From: Crateriforma spongiae
GTDB taxonomy: Bacteria; Planctomycetota; Planctomycetia; Pirellulales; Pirellulaceae
DNA length: 64,000 bases
Assembly (NCBI RefSeq): GCF_012290005.1
Contig: NZ_JAAXMS010000008.1
Coordinates: forward strand, 245,371-309,370
Reading direction: 5' to 3'
The notes beneath the pieces were generated by a model, which worked only from the letters and a program-made list of their open reading frames with translations, was not told the origin of the DNA and made no database searches. Below, in pieces: positions 23,365-33,020 of the stretch (within the stretch, counting starts at the first letter, position 1; each line of letters starts with the position of its first letter). The position numbers and the translations under genes are program-made.

Positions 23365-24780
23365 CTAAGGATCAATCATTTCGCTGGGCGGTGGTTCGGA
23401 TTGCATCGTGGATGCTTTGACGGATTCATGGAATTCTTTCAGCAAGCGATGGTAGGTGCTGTAGCTGGGGAAGATCGTGGGTTGGTTTTGCGAAGACCAA
23501 AGGCCGAAAGCGTGATTCAGCGATTGGGCCGTCGTCGTGTCTTGTTCGAACAGATCATTGGTTTCGCCCAGGTCGTCGTCCAAGTTGTACAAGTGGGCTT
23601 TGCCGTCGAAACGCGAAAGTTTGATCGCGCCGCGGCGCACGGCCATCTTTCCGGTCTTGGGATTGGTCGCCGACAACCAGAACAGTTCGCGCTGGGAATC
23701 AAAGGGAACTTTGCCGGTCAATCGATCGATCAGGTTGACGCCATCCAGCGTGGCGTCTTGATCAGCATCGGCGACGGCCAACGCCGTGGTGCTGACGTCC
23801 AGGGAAATGACGGGCGTGTCGATCACGGTTCCCGGTTGGATCGCCGCCGGGTATCGCATCAAGAATGGGACACGGATGCCGCCTTCGTGAACGTCGCCTT
23901 TTTGTCCACGCAGGGGGCCATTGTCCGACGCGTTGGCGTTTTCAGGTCCGCCGTTATCACTGAGAAAAAACACCAGCGTGTTTTCGGACAAGTCGTGCTG
24001 GTCCAGACGGCGGAGCAGACGTCCGATTTGGTCGTCCATCGATGACACCATGGCGGCGTAAGTGCGGCGTTTCTTGGCGGTGATCGATGCGAATTGTTCC
24101 AGCTTTTCGTCGGGAGCTTGCAGCGGAGTGTGGGGCGCGTTGTAGGCGACATACATGAAGAACGGATGATCCGCGTGATCATCGATGAACTTCAACGCAT
24201 GGTCGGTCAATTCGGTGGTCAGGTATTGATCCAAACCGGTTCCGATGCCGTTTTTATCCAACGGGGCTTGGTAATTTTCACGAAGCGGCCGTGTGGTATC
24301 GACGACGAAGTAATCGTGACCGCCGCCCAGGAAGCCGAAGAAATCATCAAAGCCCCGATTGCGTGGATGGAAGTTTGCGTGAGCGCCCAAGTGCCATTTG
24401 CCGACCATGCCGGTGGCGTAGCCGGCGTCGTGCAATCGCTGGGCGATCGTGGTTTGGGTCGTGGGCAAACCAAGCACCGCATTGTGCGGATCATAGGCGA
24501 CGTTCTTTGTATAGCCGAAACGGTGTTGGTAACGCCCGGTCATCAATCCCGCACGCATGGGGCTACAGTACGGGTGAGACGAATAGCCGTTGGTGAATCG
24601 TGCACCTTGATGGGCGATCGAATCGATGTTGGGGGTGGGAATGTCGGTGCATCCGTGCAGACTGATGTCGCCATATCCCAGATCGTCGGCCAGGATGATC
24701 ATGATGTTGGGACGATCGTCGGCGGTGGCGACCGCGGCTAGGCAAAGCACGCATGATGCAACGAGAATGATGTTTCGCAT
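23365..24780 (-). CDS. Secreted arylsulfatase-type sulfatase
   Basis: The 471-residue enzyme hydrolyses sulfate esters. A signal peptide covers about residues 1-20. NIMIILADDLGYGD supplies the metal-binding Asp32 and Asp33. PYCSPMRAGLMTGRY contains CxPxR (Cys72), the site that a formylglycine-generating enzyme must oxidise. GMVGKWHLG and FFLSDNGG are further active-site segments. Length is normal. Planctomycetes carry many sulfatases for algal polysaccharides and host-type glycans; the substrate cannot be read here. The gene is separate from the 3' GNAT gene by 162 bases. Confidence 0.93.
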   Translation of the reverse strand: MRNIILVASCVLCLAAVATADDRPNIMIILADDLGYGDISLHGCTDIPTPNIDSIAHQGARFTNGYSSHPYCSPMRAGLMTGRYQHRFGYTKNVAYDPHNAVLGLPTTQTTIAQRLHDAGYATGMVGKWHLGAHANFHPRNRGFDDFFGFLGGGHDYFVVDTTRPLRENYQAPLDKNGIGTGLDQYLTTELTDHALKFIDDHADHPFFMYVAYNAPHTPLQAPDEKLEQFASITAKKRRTYAAMVSSMDDQIGRLLRRLDQHDLSENTLVFFLSDNGGPENANASDNGPLRGQKGDVHEGGIRVPFLMRYPAAIQPGTVIDTPVISLDVSTTALAVADADQDATLDGVNLIDRLTGKVPFDSQRELFWLSATNPKTGKMAVRRGAIKLSRFDGKAHLYNLDDDLGETNDLFEQDTTTAQSLNHAFGLWSSQNQPTIFPSYSTYHRLLKEFHESVKASTMQSEPPPSEMIDP

Positions 24781-24867
24781 GGGGTGTGGTTTCTTGGCTG
24801 GATCTTAAGTTGTTGGCCGAAATGATTTATTCGGCCGAGTGAGACTTTTCAATCGGGTGTTTGGGCG

Positions 24868-26184
24868 TTGAGCGATCAAGACGATGATCGATGGCGGGGC
24901 GGGCCGCCGCGGTTGGCGGTGGGATTGCGTGGCGTTTGGGCGATCGGATCGATCGTGTTGCTGGTCGCCACTTGGCGGTTGTGGATTCCCTGGGGATCGC
25001 CTGAGTATCCGATGGTCGGCTTCGTCCGGCTTTCCTGGGCGACCGCCGCATCGATCAGTTTACTGTCCACGATCGTCGTTTTGATCGCGTGTGGGTGGAT
25101 CTTGGTGCGACCGACTGTCCGGGGCGTCCGCGCTGACAGACCGACACCCGAACCAATGACGGCGGCCGACCGGCGGTGGTGGATCGTCGCCGGTGGGTGG
25201 ATCGTCTTGTTTGTGATCGATCAACACCGGTTACAACCGTGGGCCTATCAGGCGGCGTTATACGCGCTGGTGTTTGCGACAATGGACGTGCGGCGTTCCA
25301 AAGCTTGGCTGATCGCTTTGGCGTCCAGCGTGTATCTGTACAGCGCGGCCGGTAAGTTTGATTTCCAGTTCGCGCACACCGTCGGCGCCGACTTGGTGAC
25401 GAATCTGTGGGCCACCGTTGGCGGTGATCCGGAATCTTTGCCCGAGAGCATTCGGCCTCGCTTGGCGTTGGCGTTGCCGGCTGGTGAATTGCTGATCGCG
25501 ATCGGGTTATGGATGCCCTGGACACGCCGGGCGGCGGGGATCGCCGCGATGGGAATGCACGGCGTGTTGTTGTTGGTGCTGGGGCCGTTGGGGCTGGCGC
25601 ACAGTCGTGGGGTGGTGCTGTGGAATGTCTTGCTGATCGTTCAAGCGTGGTGTTTGTTTGTCCGTCCGCGATGGTTTGACGGCCCGACATCCGAGGAAGC
25701 AAACGATCACGCGGACGCATCGGGCCACCGACCGACAACCGATGGGTGGTCCGGCGTGGCAGTCCGTCTGGTCTTGGTGGCGGCGTTGTTGATGCCGTTG
25801 TCCGAGCGAGCGGGGTACTGGGACCACTGGCTTTCTTGGTCGCTGTATTCGCCACACACCAGTCGATTGGAAGTGCAGTTTCACCAGACGGCCACGAATC
25901 GATTGCCGGCGTCGGTGAGTCGCCATTTGGAATCCGATTCCGACGGCGATCGATGGCGGACGTTGGACATGTCCGCGTGGTCACTGGATCGCCGAGGCGT
26001 TCCGGTGTATCCCCAGTCACGGTACCAGATCGCTTTGATCGACCGGCTGTGCCGAAGGCACCAGATCGATGACCAGGTGCGTGGTATTGTCAAAAGCGTT
26101 TCGGATCGCTGGACCGGCCAGCGACAACAGACGTATCGGCTGGGGTTGGAAGAGTTGTCAGCATCGGGTCCGCGGTCGCGGTGA
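24868..26184 (+). CDS. Multi-pass membrane protein, DoxX/HTTM-like in outline
   Basis: The product (438 residues if the TTG at 24868 is the start) has about nine hydrophobic segments between residues 20 and 320 and a soluble C-terminal part of about 100 residues. Segments with WAYQAALYALVFATMDVRR, SSVYLYSAAGKFDFQFAHTV and ALALPAGELLIAIGLWMPW are reminiscent of DoxX, MauE or HTTM proteins, which act in respiratory or redox membrane functions. The family link is weak. No ATG exists near the start and the ribosome site is poor. Its stop directly abuts the stop region of the opposite-strand gene, with no gap. Confidence 0.55.
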   Translation: MSDQDDDRWRGGPPRLAVGLRGVWAIGSIVLLVATWRLWIPWGSPEYPMVGFVRLSWATAASISLLSTIVVLIACGWILVRPTVRGVRADRPTPEPMTAADRRWWIVAGGWIVLFVIDQHRLQPWAYQAALYALVFATMDVRRSKAWLIALASSVYLYSAAGKFDFQFAHTVGADLVTNLWATVGGDPESLPESIRPRLALALPAGELLIAIGLWMPWTRRAAGIAAMGMHGVLLLVLGPLGLAHSRGVVLWNVLLIVQAWCLFVRPRWFDGPTSEEANDHADASGHRPTTDGWSGVAVRLVLVAALLMPLSERAGYWDHWLSWSLYSPHTSRLEVQFHQTATNRLPASVSRHLESDSDGDRWRTLDMSAWSLDRRGVPVYPQSRYQIALIDRLCRRHQIDDQVRGIVKSVSDRWTGQRQQTYRLGLEELSASGPRSR

Positions 26185-28437
26185 CTAATTTCCGAACGGG
26201 TTGCTTCCGAAAGGATCGTTCTCGCCGGCCGGGCCGCCGAAGGGATCGTTGTTAGCGTGGTTGGGGCCGAACGGATCGTCCGCACCCGCGTCGTTGCCGA
26301 ACGAGTCGGGCTTGGGCTGGGGACGCCGTGCTCGGGCGCCTTGGGGTGTGTCGGCTGATAGTGTGTCAGATTGCTGCGAATCGGCTTGTCGACTTGGTGC
26401 GGTCTGTTCAGCGGCGGTGTCATCGATCATCGGCGAATTGGGCAAGGCGGCCGGTTGATCACTGCGTCGCAGGCCGGCAAACATCTGTTTGATGCGATGC
26501 TGGATCGAATCGGGTGCGTTGACGACCAGTCCCGGACGACCGAGTGCACCGGAGCTGGGTAGGGGGACGATCGTGCTGGTGCCGCCCAGGATATCCCAGC
26601 CGTCCGGTTTGATCGTGGATTGAATCAGTTCCACCAAGCCGGACGGATCGCCCGGGTTGATCCCCAGGCCTTCCAAGTAATAGATCCGCAGTCGTCGCGT
26701 ACTGGCGTCGACGGTGGTCAGAGTTAGTGTTTCATCGGCGTAGGTGTAAGTCATGTCCAGCGGTTTCAAAATGGCGGACAGCACCGATCGGGCCGACAGG
26801 TCTTTGCCCATGAATGTCACTGGCATGTCGGACGAGAGTCCGAGTTCTTCCATGGCGCGCAGGTCCAACACGATCGGGAAACCGAGTTCACGTGCCAAGT
26901 CCATGGCAACTTCTTGCACCGGAGTATCGATATATTGGACCGTGATCTTGGAATCCAAGACTTGGTCCAGCCGATCGGCCTGTTCACCCGAAGTATCCAG
27001 CCAGCGATCGGTGGCGATCCCTTGGCGTGTCAGTTGATTCATGTCGGCGGTGATGACCAATCCGTCGTCTTGAATTTCGGCGCGTAACCCCAGGGGCCGC
27101 AGGATGACTCGCAAGCCCGTCCGCACGTGGTCTTGGGACGATTCGGGGCGGCGGAGGGCGTGATCGGGTGAAACACCGGCGATGCCCAAGCCGTTGTCGT
27201 CCAGCAAGACCGGAACGTTGATCTCTTGGCCCAGGAATCGTGGCAGATTTTTCAGGCTGTCCAGACCGTTCCAGTCGATCGATCGATCCAGAGCCTGGCG
27301 GATCTGGACGACCAGGGGCGAATCTTCGCTGGACAGGTCGACCACGGTCGAAGGCGGACGATAGGTCGTCGTGCCGACAGGCGAACCGGGTTTACGTCGC
27401 TTCGTTGACGATTCGTAACCACCCATCATCATGCCGCCCATGCCGTCGTCTTGTTCCGACATCGCCCCATAGCCTCCTCCCATCCCCATCCCATAGGCAT
27501 CTTCCATTTCCATTCCCTGGCCGGCATCGTCGCCTTGGGCCAGGGCGACGGGGATTTGGTTTGATGGCGGCAATCCTTGGATGCTGGTCGATGTTCCGTC
27601 GTGGGCGGGCTGTCCGACGCTGAGCGTGGTCAGCCCCAAGGCGACGGTGGCGAGAGCCGCGAGAGCCGAGGTTTTGATGAGGGTGGATGTCATGATCGAT
27701 TGACCGGATTGGAGGAGCGTTTCAAGGGAAGAGAAGTCCGATTCGGACGGAGGATGGTCCCAATCGGGCGGGGCGACGGGAGGAGAATCAAGGGTCCGTT
27801 CGGCGGTCACCGCGGCGGCGTCGCGTGCCCACGATGTGACGGTGGCCATCGCGACGACCGGCACCACGCCGCGATGTCGCAATCGTTTGGCCAACCGTTG
27901 TTTGCCACGTTGGATCCATCCGCGGACCGATCCCGTCGTCGTCTGCATTCGGTCGGCGATGGTCGCGATGCTGTGCCGGTCCATCAAATGCAGCACCAGC
28001 GCCGTGCGATACCGTGCCGGCAGATCCGACAGTTCTTCGTCCAAAACCAAGGCTTCGTGCCGACGCGTCAGCCGCTGGAACGGGTCATCGGGGCGTGACG
28101 CAACGTCGGCATCTTCCAAGGGTCGATCGGAATGGGATTTCATGGTGGCCAAACTGGACCGCTGGGCGACGCGGTGTAACCATCCCGGCAGGTACTCGGG
28201 TTTGCGAATGCTTCCCGCGGACTTTGCCAGATAAAAGAACGTCATTTGCATGGCGTCTTCGGCGTCGCAGTGGGACCGGCAATGACGGCGACAGACCTGA
28301 TAGACGACCGTCGCGTAACGATGAAACAACGCATCCATCGCTTGGTGATTTCGATCGCTGACCCATGCGTCCAACAGATCGGCGTCGGTCAGGGCATCGC
28401 AGCGCAATGGCGACGCGTCGGTTTCGATCGTGCTCAT
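26185..28437 (-). CDS. ECF sigma factor fused to a membrane helix and secretin-like tail
   Basis: This 750-residue protein starts as an ECF sigma factor. Region 2 is at residues 31-95 (MDALFHRYATVVYQVCRRHC, DAEDAMQMTFFYLAKS). Region 4 is at about 135-186 (LSDLPARYRTALVLHLMD, then the helix-turn-helix SIATIADRMQTTTGSVRGWI). A likely membrane helix covers 253-274 (LIKTSALAALATVALGLTTL). A Met/Gly-rich linker follows (MGMGGGYGAM). Residues about 390-700 hold STN/secretin-like repeats such as DSKITVQYIDTPVQEVAMDL and TLTLTTVDAST. The end repeats DPFG. Planctomycete ECF factors often carry long C-terminal extensions. Here DNA binding and external sensing may be in one chain. The ATG at 28435-28437 is the first with sigma-like sequence after it. 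Confidence 0.8.
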   Translation of the reverse strand: MSTIETDASPLRCDALTDADLLDAWVSDRNHQAMDALFHRYATVVYQVCRRHCRSHCDAEDAMQMTFFYLAKSAGSIRKPEYLPGWLHRVAQRSSLATMKSHSDRPLEDADVASRPDDPFQRLTRRHEALVLDEELSDLPARYRTALVLHLMDRHSIATIADRMQTTTGSVRGWIQRGKQRLAKRLRHRGVVPVVAMATVTSWARDAAAVTAERTLDSPPVAPPDWDHPPSESDFSSLETLLQSGQSIMTSTLIKTSALAALATVALGLTTLSVGQPAHDGTSTSIQGLPPSNQIPVALAQGDDAGQGMEMEDAYGMGMGGGYGAMSEQDDGMGGMMMGGYESSTKRRKPGSPVGTTTYRPPSTVVDLSSEDSPLVVQIRQALDRSIDWNGLDSLKNLPRFLGQEINVPVLLDDNGLGIAGVSPDHALRRPESSQDHVRTGLRVILRPLGLRAEIQDDGLVITADMNQLTRQGIATDRWLDTSGEQADRLDQVLDSKITVQYIDTPVQEVAMDLARELGFPIVLDLRAMEELGLSSDMPVTFMGKDLSARSVLSAILKPLDMTYTYADETLTLTTVDASTRRLRIYYLEGLGINPGDPSGLVELIQSTIKPDGWDILGGTSTIVPLPSSGALGRPGLVVNAPDSIQHRIKQMFAGLRRSDQPAALPNSPMIDDTAAEQTAPSRQADSQQSDTLSADTPQGARARRPQPKPDSFGNDAGADDPFGPNHANNDPFGGPAGENDPFGSNPFGN

Positions 28438-28782
28438 CGGAGATGCCAGCGGGTTCACAGCGATGCGACGGACAAGTTGTTCACCGGGTAAGTCTGGGGT
28501 GAACGAAAAACGGCGCGCAGAAAAGTCGAAATTCTCGAAAAAGCCGATTCTCGCCGAATGTTGGCGGACGAGTCGTCGGGGGTGGCGTGGTGGTCGGGGT
28601 GAACCAAACGCCAACGGTTGATTGGACAGGGGGCGGTGTGAATTCGCAAGTTTTTTGCCGTTCTGGCATACTGGTCATCGACGCCCGCCGACATCTGTTC
28701 AGGGTGATCGATCGGCCAGTCGCTGGATTCCGTGTGTCGGGCCGGACGACGGCATCACGATAGGGACCCGAAGAGATTTCTG

Positions 28783-29700
28783 ATGACTCTTGATCCACAA
28801 GCCGAAGCGTTCATCGCGTCGATGTCCGCCGTCGAACGTCCCGCCTGGCAAGACGTCGGACCCGAAGCGGCTCGGGAGGCGTTCACCGGCATGGGCCAGA
28901 TTTTCGGGATCGGACCGCCCGTGCATCGCGTGGAAAACTTGGTCATTCCGGAAAACATCCGGGTGCGTTTGTATCGGCCGTCGGACCGACCGGATTTGCC
29001 GGCGATCTTGTGGTTCCACGGCGGCGGATGGGTCATGGGTGACTTGGACACGCACGATGCGATGTGTCGTCGGTTGACCGTGGCGGCCGATGCGGTCGTG
29101 ATCAGCGTGGATTACCCGCTGGCCCCGGAACACCGTTTTCCGTCGGCCGCGGAATCCTGTTTTGCCGCCCTGCAATATTTCAGCGACCATGCGTCGGATC
29201 ATGGTTTGGATGTCACGCGGTTGTTCGTCGGGGGTGACAGTGCCGGTGGCCACTTGGCCGCCAGTGTTTCGGCGGTGGCCAGACGCCGCGGCGGGCCGCT
29301 GGTGTGCGGCCAGATTTTGGTCTATCCGGTGGTTTCCCCGAATTTTGACACCAAGTCGTATTTGCGGTGCGCCGAAGGATACGGGCTGACGCGGGCGGAC
29401 ATGCGTTGGTTCTGGGATTGCTATGTCGATGCGATCCAGAACGATGACACATGGCCGATCGATCTGTTGCAGATGGATGTCGCGGGCATGCCGCCGACGT
29501 TTTTGATCACCGCACAATACGACGTGTTGTGTGACGAGGGCACGAATTTGGCGTCGGCCATGGAATCGGCCGACGTGGACGTCACCCATTCGCACTTTAT
29601 GGGAACGCTGCACGGATTCGTTCACTTCGCGGCTTGTTTCGACAATCACCAACAGGCGATTGATGAAATCGGCGAATTCGTCCGCCAGCGGTGCCCCTGA
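28783..29700 (+). CDS. Alpha/beta hydrolase, HSL-type esterase
   Basis: The 305-residue cytoplasmic enzyme has the hormone-sensitive-lipase family motifs: LWFHGGGWVMGD with HGGG (residues 79-82) for the oxyanion hole, and FVGGDSAGGHLA with nucleophile Ser153. YDVLCDEG supplies the acid and TLHGFVHF the His. It acts on short-chain esters; the natural substrate is unknown. I chose the ATG at 28783 with a GAAGAG upstream, since the frame's longer N-terminus is basic and unlike the family. No partner gene is adjacent. Confidence 0.88.
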   Translation: MTLDPQAEAFIASMSAVERPAWQDVGPEAAREAFTGMGQIFGIGPPVHRVENLVIPENIRVRLYRPSDRPDLPAILWFHGGGWVMGDLDTHDAMCRRLTVAADAVVISVDYPLAPEHRFPSAAESCFAALQYFSDHASDHGLDVTRLFVGGDSAGGHLAASVSAVARRRGGPLVCGQILVYPVVSPNFDTKSYLRCAEGYGLTRADMRWFWDCYVDAIQNDDTWPIDLLQMDVAGMPPTFLITAQYDVLCDEGTNLASAMESADVDVTHSHFMGTLHGFVHFAACFDNHQQAIDEIGEFVRQRCP

Positions 29701-29825
29701 TCAAAATGGTGACGGTGCAGGGTGCTTCGATGGCGGGGGATTGGCCATCGTGCGTTGGAAGTTTCAACGCTATAATCCTGCCCCTTTGCTAGAGAAAATC
29801 GCCAACGGAACCAGCGAGAGAATTG

Positions 29826-30203
29826 ATGAGTGATTCGACGGTTCGTGGAGTCGTCCACGTGATCGAAGAGACCAAGACGTACGGTCAGAAAGGCTTCCGC
29901 AAACGTCTGGTCGTCTTGGAACAAGAAAAGGGTGGATTCACCAATTACATCCCGGTCGAATTCATCAAAGACGGCTGTGACACGGTCGATGAAATGAATT
30001 TGGGCGACGATGTCGAAGTGTCGTATCGGCTGAGCGGTCGCAAATGGCAGCGTGACAGCAACAGTGACGTGAAGTATTTCCTAAGTCTGGAAGCGATGTC
30101 GTACAAAGTCCTGTCGGGCTACGGCGGCGTGACCGGCGATGCGGTGGAAGACGCCAATTCGGCGTTCAGCGAAGCGGCCGACGACGAAGACGCGCCATTC
30201 TGA
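29826..30203 (+). CDS. DUF3127-family protein with SSB-like acidic tail
   Basis: The 125-residue product begins with a core of beta strands: VRGVVHVIEETKTYGQKGFR, KRLVVLEQEKGGFTNYIPVE and DDVEVSYRLSGRKW. This matches the DUF3127 (OB-fold-like) family. The segment RDSNSDVKYFLSLEAMSYKV closes the fold. The C-terminal 25 residues are acidic and end DEDAPF, very like the DDDIPF tip by which SSB recruits DNA-repair partners. Binding of single-stranded nucleic acid is therefore plausible, by inference. The gene is single. Confidence 0.75.
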   Translation: MSDSTVRGVVHVIEETKTYGQKGFRKRLVVLEQEKGGFTNYIPVEFIKDGCDTVDEMNLGDDVEVSYRLSGRKWQRDSNSDVKYFLSLEAMSYKVLSGYGGVTGDAVEDANSAFSEAADDEDAPF

Positions 30204-30210
30204 GCCGTCG

Positions 30211-32937
30211 CTAGCGATTGAGTATTTGCCGCAAGCGTTCGGTGTCGATCTTTCCCGGACGCGTGAAGGCTTCAAATGACGCGCGACGGCTGGTCAACCA
30301 GCGTCGCTGCAGTCCTTCGGTCTGTGCCAGCGATGCCAACGCTGCTTCGGATGGATCAAGCTGGAACGGTCGCCCCGCGAGACGATTGCGTTCATCAATG
30401 AAACCGGCCAGTTGGTCGCTGAGGGCCGGATGACCGGGATCGATGTCGATTCGGAGGTCCGGTCGCGATCGGTCCACCAGCCGTTGAAGTTGTTCCGGCG
30501 TCATGTCGCACCGATCGATGCGGATCCGTTTCAACGCTTTGGCATTGATCGCGGCATCGATGAATGCGTCGGTCAGCGTCAGTCCGGAAACGTCCAACAT
30601 CATGACGACTTCGCCATGCAGTGTGGGGATCAAATCACCGACGTCGGCGTTGGTGTCACCGACGTGGATGTATTGCAGGTCACCCAGGTTTGACAACAGC
30701 CGGCTGGACCGTTTGTCCAGTGGGACACCGTTGATCGACAGGCTTCGCAGGTTGGGCAATCCGGTCGCCCAGTGAAGCGTTCGGTGACCGATTTGAGTGT
30801 CACTCAAATCCAAGTGCTGGATCCGTTCGATGCCACGCCAGTGATCGGCGACATCGTCATCGACGTCGGATCCGGGAACGTTCAAAACCGTCAGTTGTCG
30901 GAACAGGCCGACCTTTCGCAGGCGGTCTTTGCTGATACCCGAATAGGCCAACGTCAATTCATCCAGTCGTCGGCAATCCAGCAGTTGATCGAAGACATCG
31001 TTGGAAAGCGTGGGACCGCCGCCGGCGAACCAGCGCAGTTTTCGAAGGCCTTTGAATCGACAATCCTTGGGCCAAACACCGCCGACGGCGACGCCCTGCA
31101 ATGACGGCGCGTTGCGAATGTCCAACTTGCGTGGCGAATCCAGCATCAGCAATGACGATCGCAGTTTGGGCGCGTCCACGATGGTGACCTGGCGTGGTTT
31201 GTCGATGACCGAGGTCAGCATCAATTCCAGTTGGTCGTTGGACACGATGCGAATGTCCGACGAATCGTAAAGGTTGACGCCAATGGACTGGGCCTTGGGA
31301 AATGTCTTCAACATCCAAGACAAATCCTTTTCTTCCAGCGGGCAACGATCCAATAGAATCTCGTCCAACCGTTCGCCCATGGGTGCAAGGGACTGCACCT
31401 GAGAAAACGTGATGTCCGATCGAGCGAAGTCCAGCGATCGAATGCCCTGGTTTTCGTTCAGCGGTTGTAGGTCGAGATCCGAAAGTGACATGCCTTGAAA
31501 GCACAGTCGCGACGGACCTTCACATCGACCCAAGTCATCGATCAGGCGTTGACGCAGTTCTTTGGCGATCGGTTGCGGAGACAGCATGCCGAACCCGGTG
31601 ACGATCTGACCGCCCAATTCCAGAGACTTGATCGACGTCAGGCCTTCGATTTTCAGCGACTGTAGATCCAGCGCGCTACACGAAATGTGTTCCAGTGACG
31701 GAACGTCTTTGAGCCTTAAGTTTCGCACCCAAGTCATGCCGGGAATGGAATCATGGACTTTGATGTAGATGAATAGGTCGCCGATCTCTTCACCAAAGTC
31801 GGCCAGACGCGGCAGGTTTTCAAAATCCAGGTCATACTTTTGAAAACGATCCAGATCCAACTTGCGAAGGTTGGGACAGTTGCGAATGACCAATCGCAGC
31901 GGCGTGTGATTCCGGACGGTACGATCGCGATCGATTTTGATACGTCGCAGCGAATCCCAACCGTCGATGACCAGGCTGTCGGTTTGACCGATCGGGGGTC
32001 GTGACAGCTCCAGTACCTCAATACGTTGCGGAAGGGCAAGAAAATTGGAAACCGTTTCCAATCGCAACGGCGTGCGTGAAAAGTTCAGCCGCACCAATTC
32101 GTTCAAACGACGCAGGGGCAACAGGTGTTCGTGTCCGACATTGCACCTTTGAAAATCAAGTTGTTGCAACTGGGGCAACGTTTGCAGGAAGACCATCGAT
32201 TCGGGGCGCAGGTCCTTTCGTCGCAAACGGATGGCGGACAATTCGTGATGGCCGGCCAATTGTCCCAAAAGGCTTTGGTCATAAGTTTCGCCGCTGATGT
32301 CCAACGTCCGTAACGTCGGCAACAGGGTGATTCGTCGAACCAGTGCATCGTCGGGCGCGATGACGTCGACGGCAATGACGCGGCGGAACAGCGGCAAGAA
32401 CCCGCTGGGGATCCGCTGGGCGATGGTTTCGGGCAAGATGCAGGATCGGTAACAGTCGCCGCCCTTGGCAAAAACCCCTTGGGCCACACGATGGTGTTGG
32501 TAACTGGTCCATCCGGTTCGTGCGGCACAGATGCCGATGAATACCAAAATGCCGGCGACCATGATCCGGTCCAAGCGTCGACGCAAGCGACGGGGATCAT
32601 CCGAACGGATCATCGCGCGGTGTCGATACCAAGTGAATCCTCCCACCAATGCGGCCAATGCCAAGGCGACGGCGATGTCGGTCGACAACGCGGCAAGGGA
32701 CCACCAGCGCGTTCGGGACTTATCGTAGCTTTCGTGTTGGATCAGATAACGGACCGGCCACCCGGCCATGATTCTGGGCCGCGGGGATTGAAGTGGCAGC
32801 AAGTCGTTGCTGGTCCCGCGCCGCATCCACTGGGGATCTCGGTCGACGTAGCGATGGGGTAGGTTGACCACGACCAGCGCCGTCACGGTCAAAGCGACGA
32901 ACAGAAGCGCATTGGCGATCGATTTGCGTTGATTCAT
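30211..32937 (-). CDS. Large membrane leucine-rich-repeat protein
   Basis: The 908-residue product from the ATG at 32935-32937 begins with two or three hydrophobic segments (about residues 7-27, 80-102 and 122-142). A long leucine-rich-repeat region then runs to about residue 830, with repeats such as LPTLRTLDISGETYDQSLLG, LPQLQQLDFQRCNVG and IQHLDLSDTQIGHRTLHWA. The repeats form a curved binding surface. It lies outside the cytoplasm if the second or third helix exits, which is likely but not certain. Planctomycetes encode many such proteins without known partners. Start codons up to 33147 are open, but the extra part does not look coding. Confidence 0.75.
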   Translation of the reverse strand: MNQRKSIANALLFVALTVTALVVVNLPHRYVDRDPQWMRRGTSNDLLPLQSPRPRIMAGWPVRYLIQHESYDKSRTRWWSLAALSTDIAVALALAALVGGFTWYRHRAMIRSDDPRRLRRRLDRIMVAGILVFIGICAARTGWTSYQHHRVAQGVFAKGGDCYRSCILPETIAQRIPSGFLPLFRRVIAVDVIAPDDALVRRITLLPTLRTLDISGETYDQSLLGQLAGHHELSAIRLRRKDLRPESMVFLQTLPQLQQLDFQRCNVGHEHLLPLRRLNELVRLNFSRTPLRLETVSNFLALPQRIEVLELSRPPIGQTDSLVIDGWDSLRRIKIDRDRTVRNHTPLRLVIRNCPNLRKLDLDRFQKYDLDFENLPRLADFGEEIGDLFIYIKVHDSIPGMTWVRNLRLKDVPSLEHISCSALDLQSLKIEGLTSIKSLELGGQIVTGFGMLSPQPIAKELRQRLIDDLGRCEGPSRLCFQGMSLSDLDLQPLNENQGIRSLDFARSDITFSQVQSLAPMGERLDEILLDRCPLEEKDLSWMLKTFPKAQSIGVNLYDSSDIRIVSNDQLELMLTSVIDKPRQVTIVDAPKLRSSLLMLDSPRKLDIRNAPSLQGVAVGGVWPKDCRFKGLRKLRWFAGGGPTLSNDVFDQLLDCRRLDELTLAYSGISKDRLRKVGLFRQLTVLNVPGSDVDDDVADHWRGIERIQHLDLSDTQIGHRTLHWATGLPNLRSLSINGVPLDKRSSRLLSNLGDLQYIHVGDTNADVGDLIPTLHGEVVMMLDVSGLTLTDAFIDAAINAKALKRIRIDRCDMTPEQLQRLVDRSRPDLRIDIDPGHPALSDQLAGFIDERNRLAGRPFQLDPSEAALASLAQTEGLQRRWLTSRRASFEAFTRPGKIDTERLRQILNR

Positions 32938-33020
32938 CGCGTCTAGGATTGCCGGATAGGAGTCAGAATCTGAAAAGTCTGACGGCGGCAACGATCGCGA
33001 TTTTGGAAACGTTGCGCCGA

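Noticed and set aside
22807..24045. Forward frame of about 410 codons opposite the sulfatase and GNAT genes
   Set aside because: Both minus-strand genes have diagnostic motifs across the whole length; the forward frame has none.
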